Source: DATHBD01 sp035296325
Lineage (GTDB): Bacteria > Actinomycetota > Actinomycetes > Mycobacteriales > Micromonosporaceae
NCBI GenBank assembly: GCA_035296325.1
Contig: DATHBD010000062.1
Coordinates: forward strand, 1-64,000
Direction: 5' to 3'
Length of the DNA stretch: 64,000 nucleotides
The position numbers were made by a program, and so were the translations under genes. Under the pieces are notes generated by a model, which saw only the letters and a program-made list of their open reading frames with translations, did no database searches and had not been told where the DNA came from. Numbering within the stretch: position 1 is the first letter of the stretch; each line of letters begins with the position of its first letter. Shown piece by piece: positions 47,951 through 56,094 of the stretch.

Positions 47951-48892
47951 ATGACCAGCAGTGTGGCGACCATCAGCGGTGGCCTGCTCGGCCTGGCCGC
48001 GAGCGGTGGCGTCGCGGCGATCAGCGCCGCGCTGGCCCGCCGCCCTCGGCCCTACCTTGCCGGCGCCCTCGCCGAGCGGGCCGACGCGCGGCGCGACCCG
48101 CTCGGTGCCGCGCTGCGGCACGGGTACGCGGCGATGGCGGTCGGCGTCCGGCTCGGCCCGGCACACCTCGGTCCGGCCCGGCGGCTCCGGCTGGCCGGGG
48201 CGGACGCCGTCGACGATCGGGACCCGGCGCGGACCCTGCACCGCATGGTGCTGGAACCGCTCGCCGCCCGGGCGGCGGCCCGCGCCTCGGCCGCCCGGCA
48301 GCGGGCGCGGCCGCCGTTCCTGCTGCTCCTCGAGCCGGTGGATGCCGACCCGGCCGAGATGGTCGGCGTCCTCGACGTCCTGCTCCCGGAGTACGCCGGC
48401 CTGGTCAGCCATATCGACCGCGGCCGGCTGGTGACCGGCCCGGTGACCGTTGTGCTGGCCGGCCGCCGGTGGCCCCGCGACGTGGTGGCCGCGCAGCCGG
48501 ACCGGCACCTCTTCCTCGAGGGCACCTTCGCCGACCTGGGTTCGGCCGATGCGCCGCCGATGCTGGTACCGCTGCTCGCTGAGCCGCTGCGCCGCTGCCT
48601 CGGCGGGAACATGTACCCCGACGCGGGGCGGATGCCACCCGAGTCGCGGCACCTGCTGCGTGCGATGGTCAGGCAGGCGCACGCCGACGGTCGGCAGCTG
48701 CGCTTCACCGGGGTGCCGACCGCCTCGTGGCGGGGAACGGCGTCGTTCGCGGTCGAGTTGCGTGCGGCCGGGGTGGACCTGGTCGGCGCGCACCGCCTGG
48801 CGGCCACCGCCCGGGTGCTCCGGCGGTCCGGGGTCACCGCCCGACACCGTACGGTCCGCCAACGCAGCGCGGCCGTGTCCCAGCGATCCTGA
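47951..48892 (+). CDS. PI-PLC/glycerophosphodiesterase-superfamily-like protein
   Basis: A 313-residue protein. The alternating strand-helix pattern (FLLLLEPVDADPAEMVGVLDVLL, VTVVLAGRRWP, HLFLEGTFADLG, LRFTGVPTASWRG, AAGVDLVGAHRLA) fits a TIM-barrel phosphodiesterase of the PI-PLC-like group. The usual metal-binding HRG/NxE and catalytic His residues are not evident, so it may be inactive. An N-terminal hydrophobic stretch could be a signal anchor. Assignment is tentative. Confidence 0.45.
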   Translation: MTSSVATISGGLLGLAASGGVAAISAALARRPRPYLAGALAERADARRDPLGAALRHGYAAMAVGVRLGPAHLGPARRLRLAGADAVDDRDPARTLHRMVLEPLAARAAARASAARQRARPPFLLLLEPVDADPAEMVGVLDVLLPEYAGLVSHIDRGRLVTGPVTVVLAGRRWPRDVVAAQPDRHLFLEGTFADLGSADAPPMLVPLLAEPLRRCLGGNMYPDAGRMPPESRHLLRAMVRQAHADGRQLRFTGVPTASWRGTASFAVELRAAGVDLVGAHRLAATARVLRRSGVTARHRTVRQRSAAVSQRS

Positions 48893-49004
48893 CCACCGCA
48901 CCGGCGCGGGAGATTGCCCGGCACAGTGCACCGGGGTGCGGATACTGATTGGTGCGTGCGAGGATCGGCGCGCTACCACCCACATCGCCGCGGTGAGGTC
49001 TCAG

Positions 49005-49631
49005 TTGCGAATTCGCCTACGTCCGTCGGACGACACCTTCTACGAGCTGTTCACCCGTGCGGCGAGCAACCTGGTGCGCGGCACCGAGCTGCTGTCGGAG
49101 CTCGCTCGTCCGGACGTCGATGTGCAGAGCGTGAGCGAGCGGCTGGTCGAGGTGGAGCACGACAGCGACGCGATCACCCACGAGTTGTACAAGAAGATCA
49201 ACTCCAGCTTCATCACGCCGTTCGACCGGGAGGACATCTACCGGCTGGGCTCCCAGCTGGACGACGTCATGGACCACCTCGAGGCGATCGGCAGCCTGCT
49301 CTACCTGTACGGCCTGACCACCCTGCCGGCACTGCCCCGGGAGATGCACGACATGGTCAAGGTGCTCGACCAGCAGGCGCGGGTGACCGCCGACGCGATG
49401 CCCCGGCTGAAGTCGATGAAGGACCTCGAGGAGTACTGGGTGGAGTGCAACCGCCTGGAGAACGAGGGCGACCGCGGCTACCGGATGCTGCTGGTGCGCC
49501 TCTTCTCCGGCGAGTACGACGCGCTCAGCGTCCTGAAGATGAAGGAGGTCGCCGACGAGTTGGAGGCGGCCTGCGACGCCTTCGAACACGTCGCCAACAC
49601 CGTGGAGACGATCACGGTGAAGGAGTCCTGA
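49005..49631 (+). CDS. DUF47 PhoU-like protein
   Basis: A 208-residue, all-helical protein of the PhoU-like DUF47 family: LRPSDDTFYELFTRAASNLV, SDAITHELYKKINSSFITPFDREDIYRLGSQLDDVMDHL. It carries the repeated E/DxxxD metal sites of PhoU relatives. It lies 4 bp before a Pit phosphate transporter. Members of this pair are thought to gate Pit transport. TTG 49005 is chosen for its GAGG 5 nt upstream and match to the expected MRIRLRP start; GTG 48993 is possible. Confidence 0.85.
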   Translation: MRIRLRPSDDTFYELFTRAASNLVRGTELLSELARPDVDVQSVSERLVEVEHDSDAITHELYKKINSSFITPFDREDIYRLGSQLDDVMDHLEAIGSLLYLYGLTTLPALPREMHDMVKVLDQQARVTADAMPRLKSMKDLEEYWVECNRLENEGDRGYRMLLVRLFSGEYDALSVLKMKEVADELEAACDAFEHVANTVETITVKES

Positions 49632-49635
49632 CCCG

Positions 49636-50643
49636 GTGAGCGCCGAGCTCGTCGCGGCCGTCGCCGTCATCGCGATGGCGCTGGTCTTCGACTACACCAA
49701 CGGCTTCCACGACGCCGCGAACGCGATCGCCACCTCCATCTCCACCCGGGCGCTCACCCCCCGGGTCGCGCTTGCCCTGGCCGCCGTGGGCAATCTTGGC
49801 GGCGCGTTCCTCGGCACGGGAGTGGCGGAAACCGTCGGCAAGGAGCTGGTCACGCTGCCCACCGGCGTGAGTAGCCTCGGCATCGTCTTCGCCGGTCTGG
49901 TCGGCGCGATCATCTGGAATTTGATCACCTGGTACTTCGGGCTGCCCTCGTCGTCCTCGCACGCCCTCTTCGGCGGGCTGGTCGGCGCTACCCTGCTCGG
50001 CGCCGGAGCCGTCGTGCACTGGGACAAGATCATCGTCAAGGTACTGATCCCGATGGTGCTGTCGCCGATGATCGGCCTGCTCCTCGGGTTCCTCGTCATG
50101 TTGGCGGTGCTCTGGATCTTCCGGCGCGGCAACCCGGGTCGGCTGAACCGGGGATTCCGGCGGGCGCAGAGCGTCTCGGCGCTGGCGATGGCCATCGGGC
50201 ACGGCATGCAGGACGCTGCCAAGACCATGGGCATCGTCGTGCTCGCGCTCTACACCGGCGGATTCCAGGAGAGCCGGACACACATCCCGTTGTGGGTCTT
50301 CTTCACCTCCGCCACCGTGCTCGCGCTGGGCACCTACTCGGGCGGGTGGCGCATCATCCGGACCCTGGGGCGCCGGGTCGTCGACCTGAAGCCGGCCGAG
50401 GGCTTCGCCGCCGAGACGGTGGCGAGCAGCGTGCTGTACTTCAACGCGCTGGTGCTCGAGGCACCCATTTCGACCACGCACACGATCACGTCGGCGATCA
50501 TGGGCGTCGGTGCGACCAAGCGGCTCTCCGCCGTGCGGTGGAACGTCGCCGGCAACATCATCATCGCCTGGGTGCTGACCTTCCCCGCCGCCGCCACGAT
50601 GGCCGTCCTCACCTACCTCCTCATCCGCCCCATCTTCAGCTAG
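49636..50643 (+). CDS. Low-affinity phosphate transporter Pit
   Basis: A 335-residue PiT transporter. The two family signature sequences are GFHDAANAIATSISTRALTP near the N-terminus and ISTTHTITSAIMGVGATKRL near the C-terminus, both with GxxDxxN-like symmetry. About ten helices. It imports metal-phosphate with a cation gradient. GTG 49636 with GAAGGAG upstream; the gene follows the DUF47 gene by 4 bp. It ends in a C-rich terminator region. Confidence 0.93.
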   Translation: MSAELVAAVAVIAMALVFDYTNGFHDAANAIATSISTRALTPRVALALAAVGNLGGAFLGTGVAETVGKELVTLPTGVSSLGIVFAGLVGAIIWNLITWYFGLPSSSSHALFGGLVGATLLGAGAVVHWDKIIVKVLIPMVLSPMIGLLLGFLVMLAVLWIFRRGNPGRLNRGFRRAQSVSALAMAIGHGMQDAAKTMGIVVLALYTGGFQESRTHIPLWVFFTSATVLALGTYSGGWRIIRTLGRRVVDLKPAEGFAAETVASSVLYFNALVLEAPISTTHTITSAIMGVGATKRLSAVRWNVAGNIIIAWVLTFPAAATMAVLTYLLIRPIFS

Positions 50644-50802
50644 CCCCCCGCCCTCGCCCCCCGCCCTCCCAACCCCCCCCGCCCTCCCAAACCCGCCCGC
50701 GATCTTGCAGTCGTGCCTCGGATAAATCGCCACGAAAGCTACGAAAAGGCGGGCACGACTGCAAGATCGTCGAGGAGGGCGAGGGCGAGGGCGAGGGCGG
50801 GG
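50644..50802. terminator. Long C-rich / G-rich imperfect hairpin with repeat copy B
   Basis: Between two converging genes. The left 55 bases are C runs (CCCCCC and more), the right flank is G-rich (GAGGGCGAGGGCG), and the two can pair around the inverted repeat at 50701-50768. It probably terminates both genes. The minus strand of the left flank has G runs compatible with a quadruplex. Confidence 0.55.
50701..50769. repeat. Dispersed palindromic repeat, copy B
   Basis: Perfect 17-bp arms GATCTTGCAGTCGTGCC (50701-50717) and its complement (50752-50768), loop of 34 bp containing ACGAAAGC. Aligns ungapped to window positions 1-62 over 62 bases. Confidence 0.7.
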
Positions 50803-51780
50803 CTAGGGGTAGGTGACGCCGATCTTTTCGCGGACGGTGTCCAGGGTGCGCATCACGGTCAGCGTCTCGGACAGCGGCACTACAGGGCTCTCCAGGAGGC
50901 CCTCGCGCAGGCAGCGCTGCACCTCGGCCGCCTCGTAGTGGTACCCGTGGCCGGGCACCGGCATCTCGACCACCTCGGGCTCAGCGCCCCGCCGGTACAG
51001 CGTGTACCCGCGTGGGATGAAGAACGGCGTGGGCAGCTCGATGCGCCCCTCGGTGCCCGAGATGGTGGCGTGCGCGCCGGTGTCGCTCTCCATCGTGCAG
51101 GTGAGCGCCGCGAAGGCGCCGGAGGCGTACCCGAAGATCATGCCCGTACTGGCATCGACGCCCTCGGGGGTGCGGTTCGCCCAGGCGGTCACCTCGTCCG
51201 GCGCGCCGAGGAAGAGCTGCGCGAACGTGACCGGGTAGACCCCCAGGTCGAGCAGCGCCCCGCCGCCCAGGGCGGGGTTGCGGAGCCGGTGGTCGGCGGC
51301 GAACGGCCCGGAGATGCCGAAGTCGGCGTGCACCGCCGTGACCCGACCGATCGCACCGTCGGCGACCAGCCCGGCGATCTGGTGGATGGCGGGGAAGCAC
51401 CGCGTCCACAACGCCTCCATCAGGAAGACGCCGCGGCTGCGCGCTGCCTCCACCAGGTCCTCCGTCTGCGCGACGTCGAGCGCCATCGGCTTCTCGGTGA
51501 GGGCGGCCCGGCCGGCCCGCAGGCAGAGCAGGGTGGCCTCCCGGTGCGCGGAGTGCGGGGTGGCGACGTAGATCACATCGAGGTCCGGGTCCTCGGCCAG
51601 CTCCTGCCAGCTCCCGTGCGCCCGGGGGATGTCGTGGGCGTCGGCGAACGCCCTCGCATTCTCCGAACTCCGGGATCCGACGGCTGCCACCTCGGCATCG
51701 GGCAGCAGTCGTAGATCCTCGACGAACTTTTGTGCGATGTTGCCGGTGGACAGGATGCCCCAGCGGATCGGCGCCGTCAT
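50803..51780 (-). CDS. Gfo/Idh/MocA family oxidoreductase
   Basis: A 325-residue NAD(P)-dependent dehydrogenase. Rossmann motif IRWGILSTGNIAQKFVEDL at the N-terminus; the sugar-binding EKPMA (LTEKPMALD) and DLGVYPV follow. The Idh/MocA enzymes oxidise sugar or inositol hydroxyls. No carbohydrate operon is next to it, so the substrate is unknown. ATG 51780 follows TAAGGT by 6 nt. Confidence 0.85.
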   Translation of the reverse strand: MTAPIRWGILSTGNIAQKFVEDLRLLPDAEVAAVGSRSSENARAFADAHDIPRAHGSWQELAEDPDLDVIYVATPHSAHREATLLCLRAGRAALTEKPMALDVAQTEDLVEAARSRGVFLMEALWTRCFPAIHQIAGLVADGAIGRVTAVHADFGISGPFAADHRLRNPALGGGALLDLGVYPVTFAQLFLGAPDEVTAWANRTPEGVDASTGMIFGYASGAFAALTCTMESDTGAHATISGTEGRIELPTPFFIPRGYTLYRRGAEPEVVEMPVPGHGYHYEAAEVQRCLREGLLESPVVPLSETLTVMRTLDTVREKIGVTYP

Positions 51781-51786
51781 GGCGCC

Positions 51787-51792
51787 ACCTTA
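51787..51792 (-). promoter_or_regulatory. -10-like TAAGGT, leaderless start at 51780
   Basis: On the minus strand TAAGGT, 6 nt, then ATG 51780. Confidence 0.5.
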
Positions 51793-51833
51793 CGACGGTT
51801 GGGGTGTGATCCCCAGCCTGGCGGGTAGCGAGC

Positions 51834-52310
51834 ATGGCGATGCAGACGTTCCTTCCGTACCCGGACTTCGCCGCGACCGCCCGGGTCCTCGACGCGCGCC
51901 GCCTGGGCAAGCAGCGCGTAGAGGCGCTCCAGGTGTTCCGTGGCCTCACCGTGCCGGGGTACGGGTGGCGGCACCACCCGGCGGTCAAGATGTGGATCGG
52001 CTACCCGGAGGCGCTGGTCCGCTACGCGCTGGAGATGTGTCGGGAGTGGAGTGCCGCCGGCCGGGCGGACACCGTCGCCGCGACCCTCGCGGGGGAGTAC
52101 GGCGGGACACCGCGCGGTCAGGACGCCCTGCGCGCGGCCGGCGAGCTGCCGCCCTGGCTGGGTAGCGAGGATCTGCACCTCAGCCACCGGTCTTCACTGC
52201 TCCGCAAGGACCCGGGGTGGTATCGGCCGATTTTCGGTGATCTGCCGGATGATCTGCCCTACGTGTGGCCGGCGTCGGACCGGCCCAATGACATGGAGGT
52301 GACGCGGTGA
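51834..52310 (+). CDS. MSMEG_6728-like protein (pyrimidine-dimer glycosylase fold)
   Basis: A 158-residue protein. FLPYPDFAATARVLDARRLGKQRVEALQVFRGL and WRHHPAVKMWIGYPEALVRYAL match the MSMEG_6728/DUF1722-type group similar to T4 endonuclease V (pyrimidine-dimer DNA glycosylase). Short and soluble. ATG 51834 is used, ATG 51840 is also possible. It overlaps the next gene by 4 bp (GTGA). DNA-repair role is inferred from the fold family. Confidence 0.7.
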   Translation: MAMQTFLPYPDFAATARVLDARRLGKQRVEALQVFRGLTVPGYGWRHHPAVKMWIGYPEALVRYALEMCREWSAAGRADTVAATLAGEYGGTPRGQDALRAAGELPPWLGSEDLHLSHRSSLLRKDPGWYRPIFGDLPDDLPYVWPASDRPNDMEVTR

Positions 52311-52747
52311 CGCAGGACGGGCCGGATGCGGCACACCGGCGGCCGGCCGGGGTGAGTGACGCCACGGTGGAGGCGCTCGGCAAGCTCAGCGAGGCGCTGG
52401 AGACCGTGGAGCGGGTGCGCGGTCACCTGTACTCCCTGCACCAGCTGGTCGGCAAGGCGGACCTGTCGCTGGACGAAGCCGTGGGGCTGCTCCGCTCGGC
52501 CGGGCACCCGGAACTCGCCGATCGCGTCGAGCACGAGGTGATCGGCCGCAACGTGATCGCGGGGCGGTGGACGTTCCAGATCGTCGAGGACTTCGACGAC
52601 GGGTACTACGCGGCGTTCCGCGCCGTGGAGCGCGATGCCCGCACCGCGCTGGTCGGTGGGCGGCGACACCTGTACGAGGCCGAGATGAAGGAGCGTCGGC
52701 GCACCCACGGTGAGTCGGGCCACGAGGCGCGTCCGGACTCCGGGTGA
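52307..52747 (+). CDS. Conserved actinobacterial hypothetical
   Basis: A 146-residue soluble, helical protein with VEALGKLSEALETVERVRGHLYSLHQLVGKADLSLDEAVGLL and a second part with WTFQIVEDFDDGYYAAFRAVERDAR. I recognise this as a conserved actinobacterial family without known function. It is coupled (GTGA) to the DNA-glycosylase-like gene upstream. Confidence 0.7.
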   Translation: MTQDGPDAAHRRPAGVSDATVEALGKLSEALETVERVRGHLYSLHQLVGKADLSLDEAVGLLRSAGHPELADRVEHEVIGRNVIAGRWTFQIVEDFDDGYYAAFRAVERDARTALVGGRRHLYEAEMKERRRTHGESGHEARPDSG

Positions 52748-52774
52748 CGCGGCCCGGGGTGGCACGGCGGGTCG

Positions 52775-52780
52775 TACCCT
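52775..52780 (+). promoter_or_regulatory. -10-like TACCCT, leaderless start at 52787
   Basis: TACCCT, 6 nt, then ATG 52787. Confidence 0.5.
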
Positions 52781-52786
52781 CGGCTG

Positions 52787-53575
52787 ATGGAGCGCTCGGA
52801 CATCACCGCCTGGCTGGCTGAGCGCGCGCGGCGGTTCGCGGCGTCCGGCGCGGTGCCGGTGCGGCCCCGACCGGCGAGCACCGTCGTGCTCCTGCGCCAG
52901 ACCGACGCTCAACCCGAGGTGTACCTGCTGCGTCGGGCCACCACGATGGCGTTCGCCGGGGGGATGTACGCCTTTCCCGGCGGGTCGGTGAGCCCGAGTG
53001 ACGCCGAGCCGACCCCGTGGGCCGGGCCATCGCCCGCCCAGTGGGCACGGCGGTTGCGGCTCGACGAGCAGGCCGCCCGCGCGCTCGTCTGCGCGGCCGT
53101 GCGCGAACTCTTCGAGGAGTCCGGGGTACTGCTCGCCGGCCCCGATGCCGGCGCCGTCCTCACCGACGTCACCGGACCGGACTGGGAGGCCGCGCGCCTG
53201 GCCCTGCTGGCCCGGCGGCAGAGCCTGGCCGACGTGCTGGTCGGGCACCACCTGGTGCTGCGTGCCGACCTGCTGGCGGCGTGGTCGCGCTGGGTCACCC
53301 CGGAGTTCGAGCCCCGCCGTTACGACACGTACTTCTTCGTCGCCGAGGTGCCGGCCGGGCAAATCACCCGGGAGGTGGGCGGGGAGGCTTCGGCAACCGC
53401 CTGGGTACGGCCACCGGACGCGCTCGCCGCGACGTACCTGATGCTGCCGCCGACCACCACGACGCTGCACGAGCTGTCCGGGTACCCGGATGTGGCGGCG
53501 GTGCTGGCCGCCGCGGCGGGCCGGGATGCCGCGACGGCGGTGCGGCCCAGGTTCGCCGCACCGCCGTCGTCGTGA
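52787..53575 (+). CDS. Nudix hydrolase (NUDT19-like)
   Basis: A 262-residue Nudix protein. The Nudix box is split by an insertion: the Gly-rich FAGGMYAFPGGSV comes early and AAVRELFEESGVLLAG (RELxEESG) follows about 50 residues later, as in NUDT8/19-type coenzyme-A diphosphatases. Residues around LVLRADLLAAWSRWVTPE fit the same group. Likely hydrolyses CoA or acyl-CoA esters. Converges on phoX. Confidence 0.82.
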   Translation: MERSDITAWLAERARRFAASGAVPVRPRPASTVVLLRQTDAQPEVYLLRRATTMAFAGGMYAFPGGSVSPSDAEPTPWAGPSPAQWARRLRLDEQAARALVCAAVRELFEESGVLLAGPDAGAVLTDVTGPDWEAARLALLARRQSLADVLVGHHLVLRADLLAAWSRWVTPEFEPRRYDTYFFVAEVPAGQITREVGGEASATAWVRPPDALAATYLMLPPTTTTLHELSGYPDVAAVLAAAAGRDAATAVRPRFAAPPSS

Positions 53576-53603
53576 AATTCGCTCCGACCTTCGCCGACCA
53601 GGC

Positions 53604-55745
53604 TCAGGTGCCGATCTCGCCGCCGTCCAGCCGCCACACGTTGATCACGGCGGGCCGGGGGAAGCGACCGTCCGGCCAGGTGGACGCCGGCTTGTCGACG
53701 CTCGCCCCGTCGATCTCGCCGGGGTGCTGGATCGACGCATAGACGGTGCGGTTGTCGACCTCCACGTACGCCGACGCCTCCTCCGCGCCGAGCGGCACGG
53801 TGAGGAACTGCTTGACGTGCCCGCGTTCCGGGCCGGCGACCGGCACCGCGAAGAGGCCGTCGTGGTAGTTCCGGCCGCTTCCGTCGGCTGCCGGCAGGGC
53901 GTTGCCGTCGGTGGAGATCCACAGGTTGCCGTGCGCGTCGATGTCGAGGTTGTCCGGGCAGGAGATCGGCGAGACCAGGGTCTTGTCGTAGCCGGCGAAG
54001 AACGTCGACGGGTCGTTGGGGTCGCCGCAGACCAGCGGGATGCCCCAGGTGAACGTCTCCGCCGCGTTGTCGCCGCCGTCCTCGGTGATCTCCAGGACGT
54101 GGCCGTGCTTGTTGTTGGTCCGCGGGTTCGCCTCGTCCGGGCCGGGCTGGCCGGTCGCGCCGCGGCGCGTGTTGTTGGTGAGCGCCACGTAGACCCGGCC
54201 GGTCAACTGGCTCGTCGCCACGTCCTCCGGGCGGTCCATCTTGGTCGCGCCGACCCGGTCCGCGGCGAGACGCGTGTGCACCAGCACCTCGTCGATGCTC
54301 ATGCCCTCCACCAGCGAGGTGTTGCCGCGAGCCAGCGGGATCCACCGGCCCCGGCCGTCGAACCCGCCGTCGGTGGGCAGCCTGCCGGAGCCGTCGATCT
54401 CGGCGGCCGAGGTGAACTCGAACTGCGCCACGTAGAGGGTGCCGGACTCCAGCAGCGTCATGTTGTGCCGGCGCGCGTGCCGCGAGGACCCGCGGTTCAT
54501 CGTCTTGTCCGAGACGAACTTGTACAGATAGTCGAAGCGCTCGTCGTCGCCCATGTACGCCACCACCCGCTCATTGCGGGACAGGATGACCTCGGCACCC
54601 TCGTGCTTCATCCGGCCCATCGCGGTGTGCTTGCGCGGCGTCGAGGACGGGTCGTACGGGTCGATCTCGACGACCCAGCCGAACCGGTTGGCCTCCTGCG
54701 GGTGCCTGGTGAGGTCGAAGCGCTCGTCGATGCGCTCCCACATCCGGCTCCCGGCCGGGTAGCGGTTCACCGTGTCGATGCCGTAACGCTTGAGCGCCGC
54801 CCGCGCCGCCTCCGGCGCGCCTTCACCGCCGACGAAGTACTGGTTGAAGTTCTCCTCGCCGCTGAGCACGGTGCCCCACGGGGTGAGCCCGCCGGCGCAG
54901 TTGTTCAGCGTGCCGATCACCCGGCGCCCGGTCGGGTCGGCGGCGGTGCGCAGCAGCGGGCTGCCGGCGGCCGCGCCGGTGAACGTCATCGGGGTGCCGG
55001 AGGCGGTGATCCGCCGGTTGTGACGGCGCGGGCCACGGGTGACCGCACGCCACTGGCCGGAGTCGCCGACCCGCTCGATCTCCACCACGGAGAGGCCGTG
55101 GGCGGCCATCGCGATGCGCATCTGCTCCACGGTGGCGGTGGCCGGGCCGGCGTAACCCCGGAACATCAGTTCCTCGTTGGTGTACTCGTGGTTGACCACG
55201 AGCAGCGCGCGCCGGCCGTGCCGGTCCAGCGGGACGGTCACCACGAAGTCGTTGTTGTACCCGAACTGCCGGGCCTGCGCCTCGGCGCTCTGCCGGTCGA
55301 TGTCGAACCGCGGCGCGTCCGGCAGGACCGGGTCGCCCCAGCCCATCAGGACGGCGTGGTCGTACCCGTTGGGCACGACCACCGTGTCGAGGGTGTTGGG
55401 CGGGATCGGCTTGAACGTCAGCGCGCCTGTCCCGGCGGGCCGGGCCGGTCGGTGACCGCCGGCCGCGACGTCGGCGTCCACGCCCTGCGGGTCGGCGAAC
55501 GCCGGGGCCGCTCCGATGGTGGCACCGGCCGCGCCGGTACCGAGCAGCAGTGCGCCAAGCGTGCCGGCGCGCAGCAGCCCACGGCGCGACACCTCCGCGA
55601 CCCCGTCGCCGAAGTACGGGTTGTCCGACGTGTTGGGCGCGGGATGGTCGCAGGCGTTGCCGCACCGGTAGAGGCAGGTCATCGCGGAGCGGCCACCGTG
55701 GCCGCCGGCCATCGGCAGCAGGCGTCGAGGCGGATCTATCGTCAT
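53604..55745 (-). CDS. PhoX-type alkaline phosphatase (DUF839)
   Basis: A 713-residue protein with a Tat signal: VSRRGLLRAGTLGALLLGTGAAG preceded by a hydrophilic N-terminus of about 50 residues. The DUF839/PhoX beta-propeller includes NHEYTNEELMFRGY, CAGGLTPWGTVLSGEENFNQYF and the metal-binding GHVLEITEDGG and CGDPNDPSTFF blocks. PhoX is a calcium-iron alkaline phosphatase exported folded by Tat to scavenge organic phosphate. It follows the pst operon on the same strand, separated by a hairpin, and belongs to the phosphate-starvation theme. Confidence 0.88.
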   Translation of the reverse strand: MTIDPPRRLLPMAGGHGGRSAMTCLYRCGNACDHPAPNTSDNPYFGDGVAEVSRRGLLRAGTLGALLLGTGAAGATIGAAPAFADPQGVDADVAAGGHRPARPAGTGALTFKPIPPNTLDTVVVPNGYDHAVLMGWGDPVLPDAPRFDIDRQSAEAQARQFGYNNDFVVTVPLDRHGRRALLVVNHEYTNEELMFRGYAGPATATVEQMRIAMAAHGLSVVEIERVGDSGQWRAVTRGPRRHNRRITASGTPMTFTGAAAGSPLLRTAADPTGRRVIGTLNNCAGGLTPWGTVLSGEENFNQYFVGGEGAPEAARAALKRYGIDTVNRYPAGSRMWERIDERFDLTRHPQEANRFGWVVEIDPYDPSSTPRKHTAMGRMKHEGAEVILSRNERVVAYMGDDERFDYLYKFVSDKTMNRGSSRHARRHNMTLLESGTLYVAQFEFTSAAEIDGSGRLPTDGGFDGRGRWIPLARGNTSLVEGMSIDEVLVHTRLAADRVGATKMDRPEDVATSQLTGRVYVALTNNTRRGATGQPGPDEANPRTNNKHGHVLEITEDGGDNAAETFTWGIPLVCGDPNDPSTFFAGYDKTLVSPISCPDNLDIDAHGNLWISTDGNALPAADGSGRNYHDGLFAVPVAGPERGHVKQFLTVPLGAEEASAYVEVDNRTVYASIQHPGEIDGASVDKPASTWPDGRFPRPAVINVWRLDGGEIGT

Positions 55746-55836
55746 CGAGATCTCACTTCCAGATTTCAGGCAGGTAAGCGGACGCTAGGGCCGCCTCGTT
55801 GCCGTCTCGCCGCCCGGCGAGTCGCCGGAACATGGC

Positions 55837-55853
55837 GGGGAGGTGAACGCTCG
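55837..55853 (-). promoter_or_regulatory. Possible PHO-box half-site upstream of phoX
   Basis: GTTCACCTCCC on the minus strand resembles one 11-bp PhoP direct-repeat unit (GTTCACC core), but the adjoining unit is poor. Low confidence. Confidence 0.3.
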
Positions 55854-55933
55854 GTATCGCCGGCGGACAAATCGCCGCGGAGCGCGCTGACTATGACGAA
55901 GCGGCGAGCCCTGTCGCCGATCGGTGTGTCGAG

Positions 55934-55985
55934 TCGGGTCCTTTGGACCTGCTAGCGCGGACGCGAGCAGGTCTAAAGGACCCGA
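55934..55985. terminator. 20-bp-arm hairpin after pstB
   Basis: TCGGGTCCTTTGGACCTGCT and AGCAGGTCTAAAGGACCCGA pair with one mismatch (a wobble pair in RNA) around a 12-nt loop. It lies 110 bp downstream of the pstB stop and would end the pst transcript before phoX. Confidence 0.65.
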
Positions 55986-56094
55986 TCACGCTTGAAGCCG
56001 GGCCGGCGACCGCGTGTGGCGTGGCGCGGCGACGTCTCCGAAACAGTCGGCTGGCCGCAGCGCTCGGCCGGCGCGGGGCGGGACGCCGACCTGG

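Larger units (their letters stand above)
55746..56094. other. Gap between pstB and phoX with hairpin and PHO-like site
   Basis: 349 bases with no gene. Holds the 20-bp-arm hairpin at 55934-55985 and, closer to phoX, a single GTTCACC (minus strand, within 55837-55853) that may be half of a PhoP site. No strong promoter was identified. Confidence 0.5.
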
